DNA from: Deltaproteobacteria bacterium
Lineage (GTDB): Bacteria > Desulfobacterota > Syntrophia > Syntrophales > Smithellaceae
Length of the DNA: 8,333 bases
Direction of reading: 5' to 3'
Assembly (NCBI GenBank): GCA_009668925.1
Contig: SBEK01000175.1
Location: 1-8,333 of the forward strand
Part shown: piece by piece, positions 1 through 5,357 of the stretch
Layout of the letters: the number at the start of each line of letters is the position of its first letter
Numbering within the stretch: position 1 is the stretch's first letter
Program-made: the position numbers and the translations under genes
Notes under the pieces: generated by a model
Seen by the model: only the letters and a program-made list of their open reading frames with translations
Told to the model about the DNA's origin: nothing
Database searches by the model: none

Positions 1-309
1 GGGGCGGTGGCCGCGAAAATCAATGCCGCCTTCGGCGGCTACGATAAATTCGTTGAAGAATTGAAGAATGCCGGCGCGACTCAGTTCGGCAGCGGCTGGG
101 CGTGGCTGATCCAGGACGGGGATAAGGTTGCGATCACCAAGACGCCGAATGCCGATAACCCGCTGGCCCACGGGCAGAAAGCGCTTCTGACCATCGATGT
201 CTGGGAGCATGCCTACTATCTCGACTATCAGAATCGTCGGCCGGATTATCTGGCCGCGGTGATCGACAAGCTCATTAACTGGGATTTTGTGAATGCCAAT
301 TTGGGGTGA
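1..309 (+). CDS. sodB: Superoxide dismutase, Fe/Mn family, C-terminal part (5' end outside window)
   Basis: This enzyme converts superoxide to oxygen and hydrogen peroxide in the cytoplasm. The reading frame enters at base 1 with no start in view, so only the C-terminal 102 residues are present; the family is usually about 190-210 aa. The alpha/beta C-terminal domain is clear. It has an FGSGWAWL segment (about visible residues 29-36) and the signature [18 protein letters not shown], in which Asp66 and His70 (visible numbering) are two of the four metal ligands. The stretch TPNADNPL before the signature resembles Fe-type enzymes more than Mn-type ones, but the metal cannot be fixed without the N-terminal half. 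The stop is TGA at 307-309. Transcription very likely ends at the hairpin at 371-404. Confidence 0.95.
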   Translation, partial: GAVAAKINAAFGGYDKFVEELKNAGATQFGSGWAWLIQDGDKVAITKTPNADNPLAHGQKALLTIDVWEHAYYLDYQNRRPDYLAAVIDKLINWDFVNANLG

Positions 310-370
310 CCCGGATCGGGTCTGGGCCGGGTTGATGAAGTCGGATGTACCGAATCAGAGCTCTAAATAA

Positions 371-404
371 AAAGAAGGGGACTTGGTATCAAGTCCCCTT
401 CTTT
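371..404. terminator. Bidirectional intrinsic terminator
   Basis: There is a perfect 15-bp stem (371-385 with 390-404) around a 4-nt loop (GTAT). The stem has a GGGGAC/GTCCCC core flanked by AAAGAA/TTCTTT. On the plus strand the 3' arm ends TTCTTTATTAT, and on the minus strand it ends TTCTTTTTATTT, so either transcript gets a U-rich tail. It lies between two converging genes, sod (stop at 309) and the IHF-like gene (stop at 428), and fits as the shared terminator of both. Confidence 0.92.
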
Positions 405-427
405 ATTATGACAACACTTGCAGGATA

Positions 428-709
428 TTATTTTTTCTTATCGACTCTGTCTTTAAGTTCTTTGCCTACTTTAAAGAAGGGCAGTTTCTTGGGCTCAACT
501 TTGATTTTGGTGCCGGTCTTCGGGTTCCGCCCCGTATAGGAACCATACTCTTTAACAACGAAGCTGCCGAATCCGCGAATTTCGATGCGGCCGCCGTTTT
601 TCAGCTCATCGGTAAAGCCTTTAAAAACAAGATTAACAACATCAATTGCTTTTTTTTCCGTTAAATTCAGCTTCTTGCTCAAAGCTTCAATAAGACCGGA
701 TTTGTTCAT
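428..709 (-). CDS. ihfB: HU/IHF-family DNA-bending protein, IHF-beta-like
   Basis: This 93-aa protein is a nucleoid-associated DNA binder that acts as a dimer, bending DNA through two beta arms. Residues 1-40 are the helical dimerisation part. The motif RIEIRGFGSF (41-50) starts the beta sheet. The arm contains GRNPKTGTK (60-68), whose Pro63 is the residue that wedges between base pairs in this family. PFFKVGKELKDRV (77-89) closes the fold. The RIEIRGFGSF and PFFKxGKELKDR segments look more like IHF-beta than plain HU, but no IHF-alpha gene is in view, so it might work as a homodimer. The C-terminus ends in a Lys-rich DKKK. A good AAGGAGG site lies 4 nt before the ATG. A promoter is proposed at 781-809 and the terminator is at 371-404, so it is probably a single-gene transcript. 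Confidence 0.9.
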   Translation of the reverse strand: MNKSGLIEALSKKLNLTEKKAIDVVNLVFKGFTDELKNGGRIEIRGFGSFVVKEYGSYTGRNPKTGTKIKVEPKKLPFFKVGKELKDRVDKKK

Positions 710-780
710 AGAACCTCCTTATGACTATTTACAGCTTGAATCGCCTGATATAATGACACTGGTCATCTTGCACGTTGGCG

Positions 781-809
781 ACTATTATTTATTTTTAGAC
801 GATTGTCAA
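781..809 (-). promoter_or_regulatory. Sigma70-type promoter for the IHF-like gene
   Basis: The minus strand carries a perfect TTGACA (804-809). Seventeen bases downstream is AATAGT (781-786), which matches the -10 consensus at 4 of 6 positions. The spacer is A+T rich. The elements begin about 10 bp after the rluB stop, giving the IHF-like gene its own transcription start with a leader of roughly 60-65 nt. That leader holds a short inverted repeat, ATGAC/GTCAT (753-757 and 762-766), which could be an operator or part of an RNA hairpin. Confidence 0.6.
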
Positions 810-817
810 GAATATTT

Positions 818-1549
818 TTACCTTTTTTGACTGTTCGAATCGCCCAGCAACTGACGAATTTCCCGGCTGGTCAGATTTCTCCACTGGCCTTCTTTCAGCC
901 CCGCCAGAGTAATGTTGCCGATGGATTCGCGAACCAATCGGGTCACCTGACGGCCGGCGGCCTCAAAACCGCGGCGAATGATCCTGTTTTTCCCTTCGTG
1001 CAGCGTCAGGCAAAGCCAGGTACTTTTATCATTAATCTTTTCAATCCTTAAATTGTCCGGCTTAAACAGACCGTCCGGCAGGGTAACGCCCTTGCCGATT
1101 TGCTTTAATTCTTCAGAACTTAAGCGCCCGGAGATTTTTACCCGGTAGGTTTTCGGCACCTGAAAACGGGGATGCTGGATCTTCTGGGCAAAGGCCCCGT
1201 CATTGGTCAGGAGCAGGAGGCCTGCGGATTCATAGTCGAGTCTGCCGATGGGGTAGACTCTCTCCGGAATATCCCTCACCAAATCCACAACGGTGGGTCT
1301 TTTCTGCGGATCGGACATGGTCGTGACATATTCGGCCGGTTTGTACAGAGCGATGTAGTAGGAATCCTTTTCCACGGAAATCGTCTTGCCGTCCACGCGG
1401 ATCACGTCTTTTTGCGGGTCGGCCTTAACACCCAGTTCCCTGACCACCTCGCCGTTCACGCTGACTCTTCCGGATGTGATCAACACCTCTGCATGGCGGC
1501 GCGAATCGATTCCGGCGGCCGCGATAATTTTTTGCAGACGTTCTTTCAT
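818..1549 (-). CDS. rluB: rRNA pseudouridine synthase, RsuA/RluB family
   Basis: This 243-aa enzyme isomerises a uridine in rRNA to pseudouridine. RluB-type members act on 23S rRNA in the peptidyl-transferase region, while the RsuA relatives act on 16S. The N-terminal S4 RNA-binding domain (about 1-60) opens with the typical MKERLQKIIAAAGIDSRR. The catalytic motif GRLDYESAGLL is at 102-112, with the nucleophile Asp105. KTYRV (133-137) and HEGKNRIIRR (184-193) are the other conserved family blocks. The length is normal for the family. The ATG overlaps the scpB stop in an ATGA arrangement, and the only Shine-Dalgarno-like sequence (AGAGGA) is rather far upstream, so translation is probably coupled to scpB. 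Placement just after scpA-scpB is a common arrangement and favours RluB over RsuA; the exact target uridine is inference. Confidence 0.93.
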   Translation of the reverse strand: MKERLQKIIAAAGIDSRRHAEVLITSGRVSVNGEVVRELGVKADPQKDVIRVDGKTISVEKDSYYIALYKPAEYVTTMSDPQKRPTVVDLVRDIPERVYPIGRLDYESAGLLLLTNDGAFAQKIQHPRFQVPKTYRVKISGRLSSEELKQIGKGVTLPDGLFKPDNLRIEKINDKSTWLCLTLHEGKNRIIRRGFEAAGRQVTRLVRESIGNITLAGLKEGQWRNLTSREIRQLLGDSNSQKR

Positions 1550-2388
1550 GAATCAAGTTTATCCTCTGCTGATTCCTGAGGGGAAGATTCATCCCCGGGA
1601 ACTTCCTGATCTGTGGCCTCGACGGCGGCGATTTCCCGGGGAGTGTTTTCCAGCGGGGAAGACCCGAGTTCGGGTGTTTCCTGTCCGGCTGTGTTGTCGG
1701 AGAGCACTTCCTGCAAAACGATTTCCCGGGGGGGCAATTCACGATCCGGTATCGCCGCGTCGGCGGCAAGCTCCTCATCGAAAATGTCCTGAGCCGACGA
1801 CTCGCGCTCGGCCGACTCCTCCCCCGCGGCTTCAATGGCGGTGGATTCGCGTTCAAAAAGTTCCTGGTTTTCGGTGAGCTCCTTCAATTCTCTCATGGTG
1901 GGCAGATCGGCCAGTTCCTTGAGATTGAAGACTTCCAGGAATTTTTTGGTTGTGCCGTAGATAATCGGTTTGCCCGGCACGTCCTTGCGTCCGACGATCC
2001 GGATCAGTTTTTTATCCAGAAGACCTTTCAGCGGGGCGCCGACGTCGACGCCGCGGATGCTTTCAATTTCCGATTTGACGATCGGCTGCCGGTAGGCGAC
2101 AATGGCCAGCGTTTCGAGCGCCGCCGGCGACAGCGAAGCGGGCTTGGTGCCTTTGGATTTCTTGACCCAGGCGGACATTTCCGGCCGGGTGCGATACTGA
2201 AATCCACCGGCAACTTCCCAAACGCAGATCCCGCTTTGGCGCTCGTCGTATGAGGCGATGAGTTTGGCCAGCGCCTCTTTGATCTCGGTCTTGTCCACGC
2301 CGTCCAGGACGGCGCAGATCCTTTCAAAGGTGACCGGTGACTCCGACGAAAAAATCAATGCTTCCAGAATAGCTGAAATATTTTCCAT
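1546..2388 (-). CDS. scpB: Segregation and condensation protein B, with long acidic C-terminal tail
   Basis: ScpB is the winged-helix dimer that binds ScpA and helps the SMC condensin complex compact and separate chromosomes. The 280-aa product has two winged-helix domains in about residues 1-165. Conserved blocks are LSPAALETLAIVAYRQPI (86-103), EIESIRGVDV (107-116), and GRKDVPGKPIIYGTTKKFLEVF (133-154), followed by LADLPTMREL (159-168). ScpB proteins are commonly about 180-200 aa. Here residues 171-280 form an extra tail with 32 Asp/Glu and only 6 Arg/Lys, probably disordered, with an internal repeat (see 1570-1731). The ATG directly follows the scpA TAA. Its GGAG site (2395-2398, 6 nt away) lies inside the last scpA codons, so coupling is likely. 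Confidence 0.95.
   Translation of the reverse strand: MENISAILEALIFSSESPVTFERICAVLDGVDKTEIKEALAKLIASYDERQSGICVWEVAGGFQYRTRPEMSAWVKKSKGTKPASLSPAALETLAIVAYRQPIVKSEIESIRGVDVGAPLKGLLDKKLIRIVGRKDVPGKPIIYGTTKKFLEVFNLKELADLPTMRELKELTENQELFERESTAIEAAGEESAERESSAQDIFDEELAADAAIPDRELPPREIVLQEVLSDNTAGQETPELGSSPLENTPREIAAVEATDQEVPGDESSPQESAEDKLDS
1570..1731 (-). repeat. Imperfect coding repeat in the ScpB acidic tail
   Basis: Two tail segments, residues 220-249 and 250-273, each begin PREI, continue through QETPE or QEVPGDE, and end SSPLE or SSPQE. At DNA level the 12-mer GATTTCCCGGGG occurs at 1720-1731 and again at 1630-1641, exactly 90 bp apart. This suggests an old tandem duplication of a roughly 90-bp coding unit that has since drifted. 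Confidence 0.6.
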
Positions 2389-3135
2389 TTAGGACTCCAC
2401 GGCCGGGAAGATGCGGATCACACCGAACGCCGCCGTCTGATAGGCCTTGACCATTTTCAGCTTGATCAGTTCCAGCAGGGCCAGCAGGGTATAAACGATT
2501 CGGCGTCGGTCTTTTTTTTCTCCCAGCAGTTCTTCAAAAGTGAGATTCTTCTCGCGTATCAGGCGCTCCATCACGTCGTTGATGATATCCGTCAACGACA
2601 GTTTTTCCAGATCAATTTCCAGCAGTTCTTTTTTATCCAGGCGTGAAACGAGGTGGTGAAAGGCTTCGATCAATTCGAAAATGCTGACCTCGACCAGTTC
2701 ATCGTCGTCGGCGTCGGAGGCTTTTGTTTCTTCGGCGAGCGCCGCCGTGCGCTTGAAGACATCGCGCTCCAGAAGCGGCCGGTGCGCCAGTTCCGCGGCG
2801 GCGTCCTTAAAGGCCTGGTATTCCAGGAGCTGGCGGACCAGTTCGGCGCGGGGATCGTCTTCCAGCTCTTCGGGCGTCGGTTCTTCCGGAACGGGCAGAA
2901 GCAGGCGGGACTTGATATGAATCAGCGTCGACGCCATGACGAGGTACTCGCCCGCCAGGTCCAGATTCAGTGACTTGATGATATTGAGATAGTCGAGATA
3001 CTGCTGCGTGATCAGCGCGACGGGAATATTGTAAATATCGATTTCGTTTTTCTTGATGAGATACAACAGCAGATCCAGCGGACCTTCAAAGATGTCCAGT
3101 TTAATCGCATAATCTGTCGTCTGGGTTTCATCCAT
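2389..3135 (-). CDS. scpA: Segregation and condensation protein A (kleisin)
   Basis: ScpA is the kleisin subunit that bridges the two SMC heads and carries ScpB. The 248-aa length is normal. The N-terminal signature is clear: LDIFEGPLDLLLYLIKKNEIDIYNIPV (13-39), then LAGEYLVMASTLIHIKSRLLLP (60-81). An acidic linker with DADDDE (141-146) leads to a C-terminal winged-helix domain (about 170-245), whose helix RRIVYTLLALLELIKLKMV fits the SMC-head-binding end. No good Shine-Dalgarno sequence precedes the ATG (upstream reads AGCTTTTCGATCT). This may mean that its translation depends on ribosomes from the small gene that ends 11 nt upstream. The scpB start abuts its stop. Confidence 0.95.
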   Translation of the reverse strand: MDETQTTDYAIKLDIFEGPLDLLLYLIKKNEIDIYNIPVALITQQYLDYLNIIKSLNLDLAGEYLVMASTLIHIKSRLLLPVPEEPTPEELEDDPRAELVRQLLEYQAFKDAAAELAHRPLLERDVFKRTAALAEETKASDADDDELVEVSIFELIEAFHHLVSRLDKKELLEIDLEKLSLTDIINDVMERLIREKNLTFEELLGEKKDRRRIVYTLLALLELIKLKMVKAYQTAAFGVIRIFPAVES

Positions 3136-3146
3136 AGATCGAAAAG

Positions 3147-3403
3147 CTAAGCCGGAGCTGCGAAGCGGCGATCGGTTTCAGCGCCCGGTTGAATGTCTTT
3201 TTTATTTCCTTTCGATATTTTTGCAAATCGTCTTTCAAAAACAATGATTAAAAAGCCAAGCATTAAAAACGATAGACCAAAACCCACTGCTTCAGGTGAT
3301 CCAATCTTTCCGTCATGTCCCAGATAAAACAGAATAACGACAAAAGGATTAAGAGTCCACCCACTGCATATATGAATATGTTGACGATCTCAATAATTGT
3401 CAT
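3147..3403 (-). pseudogene. Small two-helix membrane protein gene, split by a frameshift
   Basis: I do not recognise the family. From an ATG at 3403 the frame reads MTIIEIVNIFIYAVGGLLIL and continues to a stop after 46 codons. The -1 frame takes over near a CTTTTG run (plus-strand AAAA at 3342-3345) and stays open to TAG at 3147-3149. Adding one T to that run gives a single 85-aa protein. It would have a first membrane helix at about 5-27 (ending LFVVILFYLGHDG), a short polar loop GHDGKIGSPEA (29-39), a second helix at about 41-56, and a basic tail ERRFAKISKGNKK (57-69). The reconstructed gene fills the gap between trpS (14 nt) and scpA (11 nt) neatly. Composition is about 36% GC over 3181-3403, well below the flanking genes. 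It could be a true pseudogene, a homopolymer sequencing error, or a recoded gene; no canonical slippery heptamer is present. Confidence 0.65.
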
Positions 3404-3417
3404 ATTCGCTTATCACT

Positions 3418-4410
3418 TTATATTTTGACGGCTTCCCGAACTTCGGCCATCGTCTGACGGGCGATCACGGTTGCCCGGGCATTGCCGTCGGCGATGATGT
3501 CTTCAATTTCCCGGCGGTGATCCGTGTAATAGTCCATGCGCTCATGAATGGGCGCCAGCGCCTCCTCGATCCGTGACGCCAGCATTTTTTTGCAGTCGAT
3601 GCAGCCGATGCCGGCAACGCGGCAGGCCTTGTTAATTTCGGCCACGGTTTCCCCGGGGGAATACAACCCATGAAACGTAAATACATTGCAGATATCGGGA
3701 TCGCCGGGATCTTTCTTTCTCATCCGCTGCGGATCGGTAAACATGGAAGCGATCTTCTGGTGCAGGTCTTTGCCCCGGTCGGACAGGTAGATCGAATTCT
3801 CGTAGGACTTGCTCATTTTACGGCCGTCGATGCCCAGCAATTTCGGGACATTGGCCAGAAGCGGTTCCGGCACGGGAAAGACTTCTTTTTGATAGATGAA
3901 ATTAAAGCGGCGCGCGATCTCACGGGTCAACTCGACATGCGGCAATTGATCGACGCCGACCGGCACGCCGTAGGCTTTGTACATAATGATATCGGCGGCC
4001 TGCAAGACGGGGTACCCCAGAAAGCCGAAGGTGGACAAGTCTTTGGTGGTCAGCTCCGCCTGCATTTCTTTGTACGTCGGATTGCGCTGCAGCCAGGCGA
4101 GGGGTGTGATCATCGACAGGAGCAAAAATAATTCGGCATGCTCCTTCACGGCCGATTGCACAAACAACGTGCTCTTGAACGGATCGAGTCCGGCGGCCAG
4201 CCAGTCGATCACCATATTGATGCCGTTTTCTTTAATGCTATCCGTTGATGCATATTCGCTGGTGATGGCGTGCCAGTCCGCGACGAAATAAAAACAGTCA
4301 TAGTTGCCGCTGTTCTGCAAACCGACCCAATTGCCTAAAGCGCCGTGCAAATTTCCCAAATGCAACCTGCCGGTGGGCCTCATCCCGCTGAGAATTCTTT
4401 TTCGTGTCAA
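3418..4410 (-). CDS. trpS: Tryptophanyl-tRNA synthetase with a four-Cys motif
   Basis: This class I enzyme charges tRNA-Trp. I choose the TTG at 4408-4410 as the start. It gives MTRKRILSGMRPTGRLHLGN, the normal N-terminus, and 330 aa, the usual length, and AAGGAG sits 8 nt upstream. An ATG at 4473 in the same frame would add 21 unrelated residues translated through an inverted repeat. Catalytic motifs are HLGN (17-20, the HIGH equivalent) and KMSKS (198-202). The tryptophan pocket block GVDQLPH is at 152-158. The C-terminal part has cysteines at 241, 263, 270 and 273 (C-x21-C-x6-C-x2-C), close to the [4Fe-4S] motif known in the Thermotoga maritima enzyme. It is the first gene of the minus-strand block leading to scpA, scpB and rluB. 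Confidence 0.96.
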   Translation of the reverse strand: MTRKRILSGMRPTGRLHLGNLHGALGNWVGLQNSGNYDCFYFVADWHAITSEYASTDSIKENGINMVIDWLAAGLDPFKSTLFVQSAVKEHAELFLLLSMITPLAWLQRNPTYKEMQAELTTKDLSTFGFLGYPVLQAADIIMYKAYGVPVGVDQLPHVELTREIARRFNFIYQKEVFPVPEPLLANVPKLLGIDGRKMSKSYENSIYLSDRGKDLHQKIASMFTDPQRMRKKDPGDPDICNVFTFHGLYSPGETVAEINKACRVAGIGCIDCKKMLASRIEEALAPIHERMDYYTDHRREIEDIIADGNARATVIARQTMAEVREAVKI

Positions 4411-4418
4411 AACAAAAG

Positions 4419-4424
4419 CTCCTT
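4419..4424 (-). promoter_or_regulatory. Ribosome binding site fixing the trpS TTG start
   Basis: AAGGAG on the minus strand ends 8 nt before the TTG at 4410. No comparable site precedes the ATG at 4473. This is the main evidence for the shorter trpS product. Confidence 0.8.
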
Positions 4425-4434
4425 CATGCGCCTC

Positions 4435-4464
4435 AATAAATGCACCAAGGCCTCCGCTTGTCAA
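4435..4464 (-). promoter_or_regulatory. Possible trpS promoter
   Basis: A perfect TTGACA (4459-4464, minus) is followed after 18 bases by TTTATT (4435-4440), a 4 of 6 match to the -10 box. The predicted transcript would start around 4428, only a few bases before the AAGGAG of trpS, giving a very short leader. The -35 box lies inside the loop of the inverted repeat 4447-4484. The long spacer and modest -10 keep confidence low. Confidence 0.35.
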
Positions 4465-4484
4465 ATCAATCATACGGAGGCCTT
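4447..4484. repeat. 10-bp inverted repeat between the HU gene and trpS
   Basis: AAGGCCTCCG (4447-4456) pairs perfectly with CGGAGGCCTT (4475-4484) around an 18-nt loop. It follows the HU stop codon (4508) on the minus strand, where a terminator is expected, but on that strand the stem is followed by GGTGCATTTATTG with no real U run. It may be a weak or factor-assisted terminator of the HU transcript, or a protein-binding palindrome over the proposed trpS promoter. Confidence 0.55.
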
Positions 4485-4507
4485 AGTTTCAAAAACTCAA
4501 AAATTCA

Positions 4508-4780
4508 TTACTTCACTTTGTCGGCCAGTGCCTTGCCGGCCTTGAATTTTACGACTTTCCGGGCGGGAATCCTGATGGCCTTGCCGTTTTGCGGATTCCT
4601 TCCCTCTCTCGCTTTTCTTTTCACGACGGAAAACGTACCGAAGCCTACAAGTCCCAGCCGGCCGGTCTTCTTTAATTCCTTGGCGACTGCTGCAACGTAG
4701 GCATCCAGAGCGCAGGCCGCCGCTGCTTTGGTGATTCCCGCCTCATCCGCCATAACCCCGATCAATTCTGCTTTCGTCAT
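4508..4780 (-). CDS. hup: HU-family DNA-binding protein
   Basis: This is a 90-aa nucleoid protein that bends and compacts DNA as a dimer. The start at 4780 gives MTKAELIGVMADEAGITK, the standard HU N-terminus, preceded by a purine-rich AAAGGGGGG about 6 nt away. A longer in-frame start at 4849 adds 23 residues unlike the family. The core LGLVGFGTFSVVKRKAREGRNPQNGK (42-67) holds the DNA-binding arm, with the intercalating Pro63. RKVVKFKAGKALADKVK (74-90) is the typical end. It differs markedly from the IHF-like protein at 428-709: it is Ala-rich in the helices (AAAACALDAYVAAVAKEL) and more basic in the arm. No clear sigma70 promoter stands out upstream; TATAAG near 4854-4859 (minus) is a possible -10 without a good -35. 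Confidence 0.92.
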   Translation of the reverse strand: MTKAELIGVMADEAGITKAAAACALDAYVAAVAKELKKTGRLGLVGFGTFSVVKRKAREGRNPQNGKAIRIPARKVVKFKAGKALADKVK

Positions 4781-4943
4781 GCTCCACCCCCCTTTCACAA
4801 ACTTAAACGTTAATTCTATGATCTCCCTGTTGCGGCGATCACACCTCATGCCGCTTATATACCGCCATTGATGCTTCCCGGCATTTTTTGCATCTGATCT
4901 TTCAGAATCAGCGTCTGCCTTCCGGCAAGAATGATTGATCCCC

Positions 4944-5106
4944 GTTTAGGCGGGACGAGCGCTAATTCTTCGCAGCTTGTTCGCAGCTTGCAGTGGAATC
5001 ATGACGTCCATTTCATATCCGACAGCTTGCTGCGAGGGGGTTGACCTTGTTTTGTTTGCTCGGTTGACGAAGCCTGTTTACGCTTCAAACTGGCGCTACG
5101 CCTAAC
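4944..5106. repeat. Imperfect inverted repeat, about 160 bp apart
   Basis: The left arm, GTTTAGGCGGGACGAGCGC (4944-4962), matches the reverse complement of the right arm, GTTAGGCGTAGCGC (from 5093-5106), with one 1-nt and one 4-nt gap. The ends read GTT...AAC outward. The span could be a degenerate small mobile element or a relic. No transposase, target-site duplication or recombinase site is evident. Confidence 0.35.
4969..4990 (+). repeat. 11-bp tandem direct repeat
   Basis: TTCGCAGCTTG occurs twice head to tail (4969-4979 and 4980-4990). A partial third CAGCTTG is found at 5023-5029. It may be a small slippage duplication or a pair of protein-binding half-sites; nothing in the sequence decides between these. 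Confidence 0.7.
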
Positions 5107-5234
5107 ATAAAAAAAATCAACAATCAAGAAAAAAGTATCCCCGGAATGCTGCACCCGGACGGCGAAAGGCCCGTTGGGACTGCCTTCCCGCGGCGGCGGG
5201 CGTGAAACAGGGGACTAAGGCCCATCCATCTTTT

Positions 5235-5264
5235 TTGACAAGGACCCGTCCCTGTGGTACTAAT
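5235..5264 (+). promoter_or_regulatory. Possible promoter for the ubiA–radical SAM pair
   Basis: A perfect TTGACA (5235-5240), preceded by a T run, is followed by TACTAAT (5258-5264). Its last six bases match the -10 consensus at 4 of 6 positions with an 18-bp spacer. A small palindrome, GGAC-CC-GTCC (5242-5251), sits in the spacer. The resulting leader would be about 85 nt long. Confidence 0.4.
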
Positions 5265-5357
5265 CTGCATACCTCGGATAAACAGGCAGGCGAGGGGTCT
5301 CGTCGAGGGTTGCCAAGCAGGTCGGACCGGTTTTGGAAAAAACAGGATCGAGTGTCT

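Larger units (their letters stand above)
4781..5357. other. Intergenic region between divergent HU and ubiA genes
   Basis: I see no convincing gene here. The left part (4781-4900) is the HU leader and upstream region. The middle (4940-5110) holds the 11-bp tandem repeat and imperfect inverted repeat listed separately. A 37-codon ORF (+, 4931-5044, starting MIDPRLGGTSANSS) overlaps them but lacks a good ribosome site and resembles nothing I know. A strongly A-rich stretch (5105-5140) follows. From about 5145 the sequence becomes GC-rich with several short hairpins, for example CCCGC/GCGGG at 5187-5200 and CGAG/CTCG nested in GGCA/TGCC at 5285-5314. That part is probably promoter and untranslated leader of ubiA. 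I could not match it to a known riboswitch. Confidence 0.6.

Noticed and set aside
1386..1877. Overlapping frames on both strands across the ScpB tail
   Set aside because: They are Pro/Arg-rich products of the GC-rich repeat; the scpB frame continues without a break and overlaps rluB in a normal ATGA junction.
3335..3350. Classical programmed -1 frameshift in the small membrane gene
   Set aside because: No X XXY YYZ slippery heptamer is in the zero frame (it reads CCTTTTG) and no clear stimulatory structure was seen, so mutation or sequencing error is more likely.
4411..4473. Longer trpS product starting at ATG 4473
   Set aside because: The extra 21 residues run through the 10-bp inverted repeat and proposed promoter, have no ribosome site, and do not resemble TrpS; the TTG at 4410 has AAGGAG 8 nt upstream.
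4781..4849. Longer HU product starting at ATG 4849
   Set aside because: The 23 added residues are unlike any HU N-terminus and include the purine-rich ribosome site of the ATG at 4780.
4944..5106. Integron attC site
   Set aside because: The GTT and AAC bases are at the outer ends, opposite to an attC site, and there is no paired L box, integrase or cassette gene.
5202..5357. Longer UbiA product starting at ATG 5202
   Set aside because: The 52 added residues are polar and low in family character, and the stretch covers the probable promoter and leader.
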